Part shown: piece after piece, positions 63,295 to 64,000 of the stretch
Layout of the letters: every line of letters starts with the position of its first letter
Numbering within the stretch: the stretch's first letter is position 1
Assembly (NCBI RefSeq): GCF_038784515.1
Contig: NZ_CP152376.1
Location: forward strand, 744,001-808,000
DNA: 64,000 nt
Source of the DNA: Rhodoferax sp. GW822-FHT02A01
GTDB taxonomy: Bacteria; Pseudomonadota; Gammaproteobacteria; Burkholderiales; Burkholderiaceae_C
Reading direction: 5' to 3'
The notes under the pieces: model-generated
The model's database searches: none
What the model was told of the DNA's origin: nothing
What the model saw: only the letters and a program-made list of their open reading frames with translations
Program-made: the position numbers and the translations under genes

Positions 63295-64000
63295 ATGAAC
63301 CAGAAACAGACACTCAAGCGACCTGGCGCGCCCCTGCCAGCCAAGTCATTGACCCAAGTGTTGAAAGACAGCGAGCACGTTGGCGGCATGATCAAGGAGT
63401 CCGCAGCCGAGCTCGCGTCGGTCAACTCGGTCCTCAATGACAACCTTTCCAACGGCAAACAGCTCCCCGGGGTCGAAAAAGCGCTGGAGAAAAGCGAAGC
63501 CGTTGAACTCAAGGTGCAGGAGGCGTCCGAGAAGCTGGCACAGGTGAACCTGAGTCTGGAAAGAGGGGTTCACGAACGACAAAGGCTGGAGCAGGATCTG
63601 GCTGACATCGGGGAGCACCACAAGCAGTCCCTTCACTCCTCGCTACACGATGCGCTCACAGGCCTGCCCAATCGTGTGCTCTTCTATGACCGACTGGAAC
63701 ATGGCATGGAGCAAGCCAAACGGCACGGCTGGAGCCTGTCCGTGATGTTCCTGGACATTGACAAGTTCAAGTCCATCAATGACTCGCATGGCCACGCGGT
63801 CGGAGATGCCATCCTTCTGACCATTGCCAAACGCCTGGCAGAAACCACCCGCACTGACGACACGATCAGCCGGCACGGCGGTGACGAATTCCTGTACCTG
63901 CTCATGGAAATGGGTGAAGAGAAGGACGCAGCCATCGTGGCAAAGAAAATACTGCAGGCAGTCCAGATTCCCTGCGTGGTGGGTGATACCCGGATTGAGG
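63295..64000 (+). CDS. GGDEF diguanylate cyclase (C-terminus cut by window edge)
   Basis: ATG at 63295; 235 codons are present. Residues 1-110 are charged and helical, probably coiled coil (EKALEKSEAVELKVQEASEK), with no membrane segment; the GGDEF domain starts with HDALTGLPNRVLFYDRL and has the motif SRHGGDEFLYLL. An EAL or further domain beyond the edge cannot be excluded. Soluble c-di-GMP signalling protein. Confidence 0.88.
   Translation, partial: MNQKQTLKRPGAPLPAKSLTQVLKDSEHVGGMIKESAAELASVNSVLNDNLSNGKQLPGVEKALEKSEAVELKVQEASEKLAQVNLSLERGVHERQRLEQDLADIGEHHKQSLHSSLHDALTGLPNRVLFYDRLEHGMEQAKRHGWSLSVMFLDIDKFKSINDSHGHAVGDAILLTIAKRLAETTRTDDTISRHGGDEFLYLLMEMGEEKDAAIVAKKILQAVQIPCVVGDTRIE

Overview
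The window reads as chromosomal DNA of a nitrogen-fixing betaproteobacterium, most likely a Comamonadaceae member (Rhodoferax/Polaromonas-like). The signs are high-GC coding, a Comamonadaceae-type porin, GC-rich REP-like intergenic repeats, and a large nif/fix cluster mixed with aromatic catabolism genes. No rRNA or tRNA gene was seen. This is judged by reading alone, with no database search.

Layout. (1) 1-11812, minus strand: a MarR-controlled operon for CoA-dependent breakdown of ferulate-like phenylpropanoids. It encodes an enoyl-CoA hydratase, feruloyl-CoA synthase, thiolase, SDR dehydrogenase, 4-hydroxybenzoyl-CoA-type thioesterase, a branched-chain-amino-acid-type ABC importer (with a fused permease-ATPase) and an acyl-CoA dehydrogenase cut by the window edge. 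(2) 11944-18201: a porin divergent from a second MarR gene, a small copper-handling set (DUF2946, YcnI-like, PCuAC), a small periplasmic protein and the tail-specific protease Prc. (3) 18306-20751: a type VI secretion scar, in which the end of a VgrG is joined in frame to the end of a Tle1-type phospholipase, followed by an intact putative immunity gene. (4) 20800-32270, minus strand: nifB and about fifteen tightly packed downstream genes (fdxN, an IscA-like protein, TPR and LRV proteins, two nifZ-like genes, a nifS-like gene, nifT, and several poorly characterised nif-linked genes). Two NifA sites and a sigma-54 promoter precede nifB. (5) 32520-37787: an accessory island splitting nifB from nifA, with a Phd/PIN pair, a dead brnA, a DnaB-like ATPase, a nuclease-like gene pair, a transposase remnant and yefM-yoeB. 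(6) 37788-50851: nifA, then divergently a nif-dedicated isc operon (iscS, iscU, two iscA types, hscA, fdx) from a sigma-54 promoter, then a second NifA/sigma-54 operon nifV-cysE-nifW-fixABCX. nifHDK and nifENX are not in the window. (7) 50867-57600: an AcoR-type sigma-54 activator divergent from an aldehyde dehydrogenase, outer-membrane channel, Tat-exported small subunit and GMC oxidoreductase operon. (8) 57801-64000: a TetR/O-methyltransferase pair of different base composition, an EamA exporter, two diguanylate cyclases (one cut by the edge) and a periplasmic binding protein.

How it fits together: NifB makes the FeMo-co precursor, NifV homocitrate, the isc/nifS/fdx genes supply Fe-S clusters and electrons, FixABCX supplies low-potential electrons, and NifA (with the cysteine pattern of oxygen-sensitive NifA) drives the sigma-54 promoters. 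The parts most worth a second look are the uncharacterised nif-linked block 20800-26235 (including a DegT-family protein that lacks its PLP lysine), the nif-embedded isc operon lacking iscR and hscB, the VgrG-Tle1 chimera, the nuclease-like pair at 34523-35831, and the GAFTGS-type activator with tandem palindromic sites.
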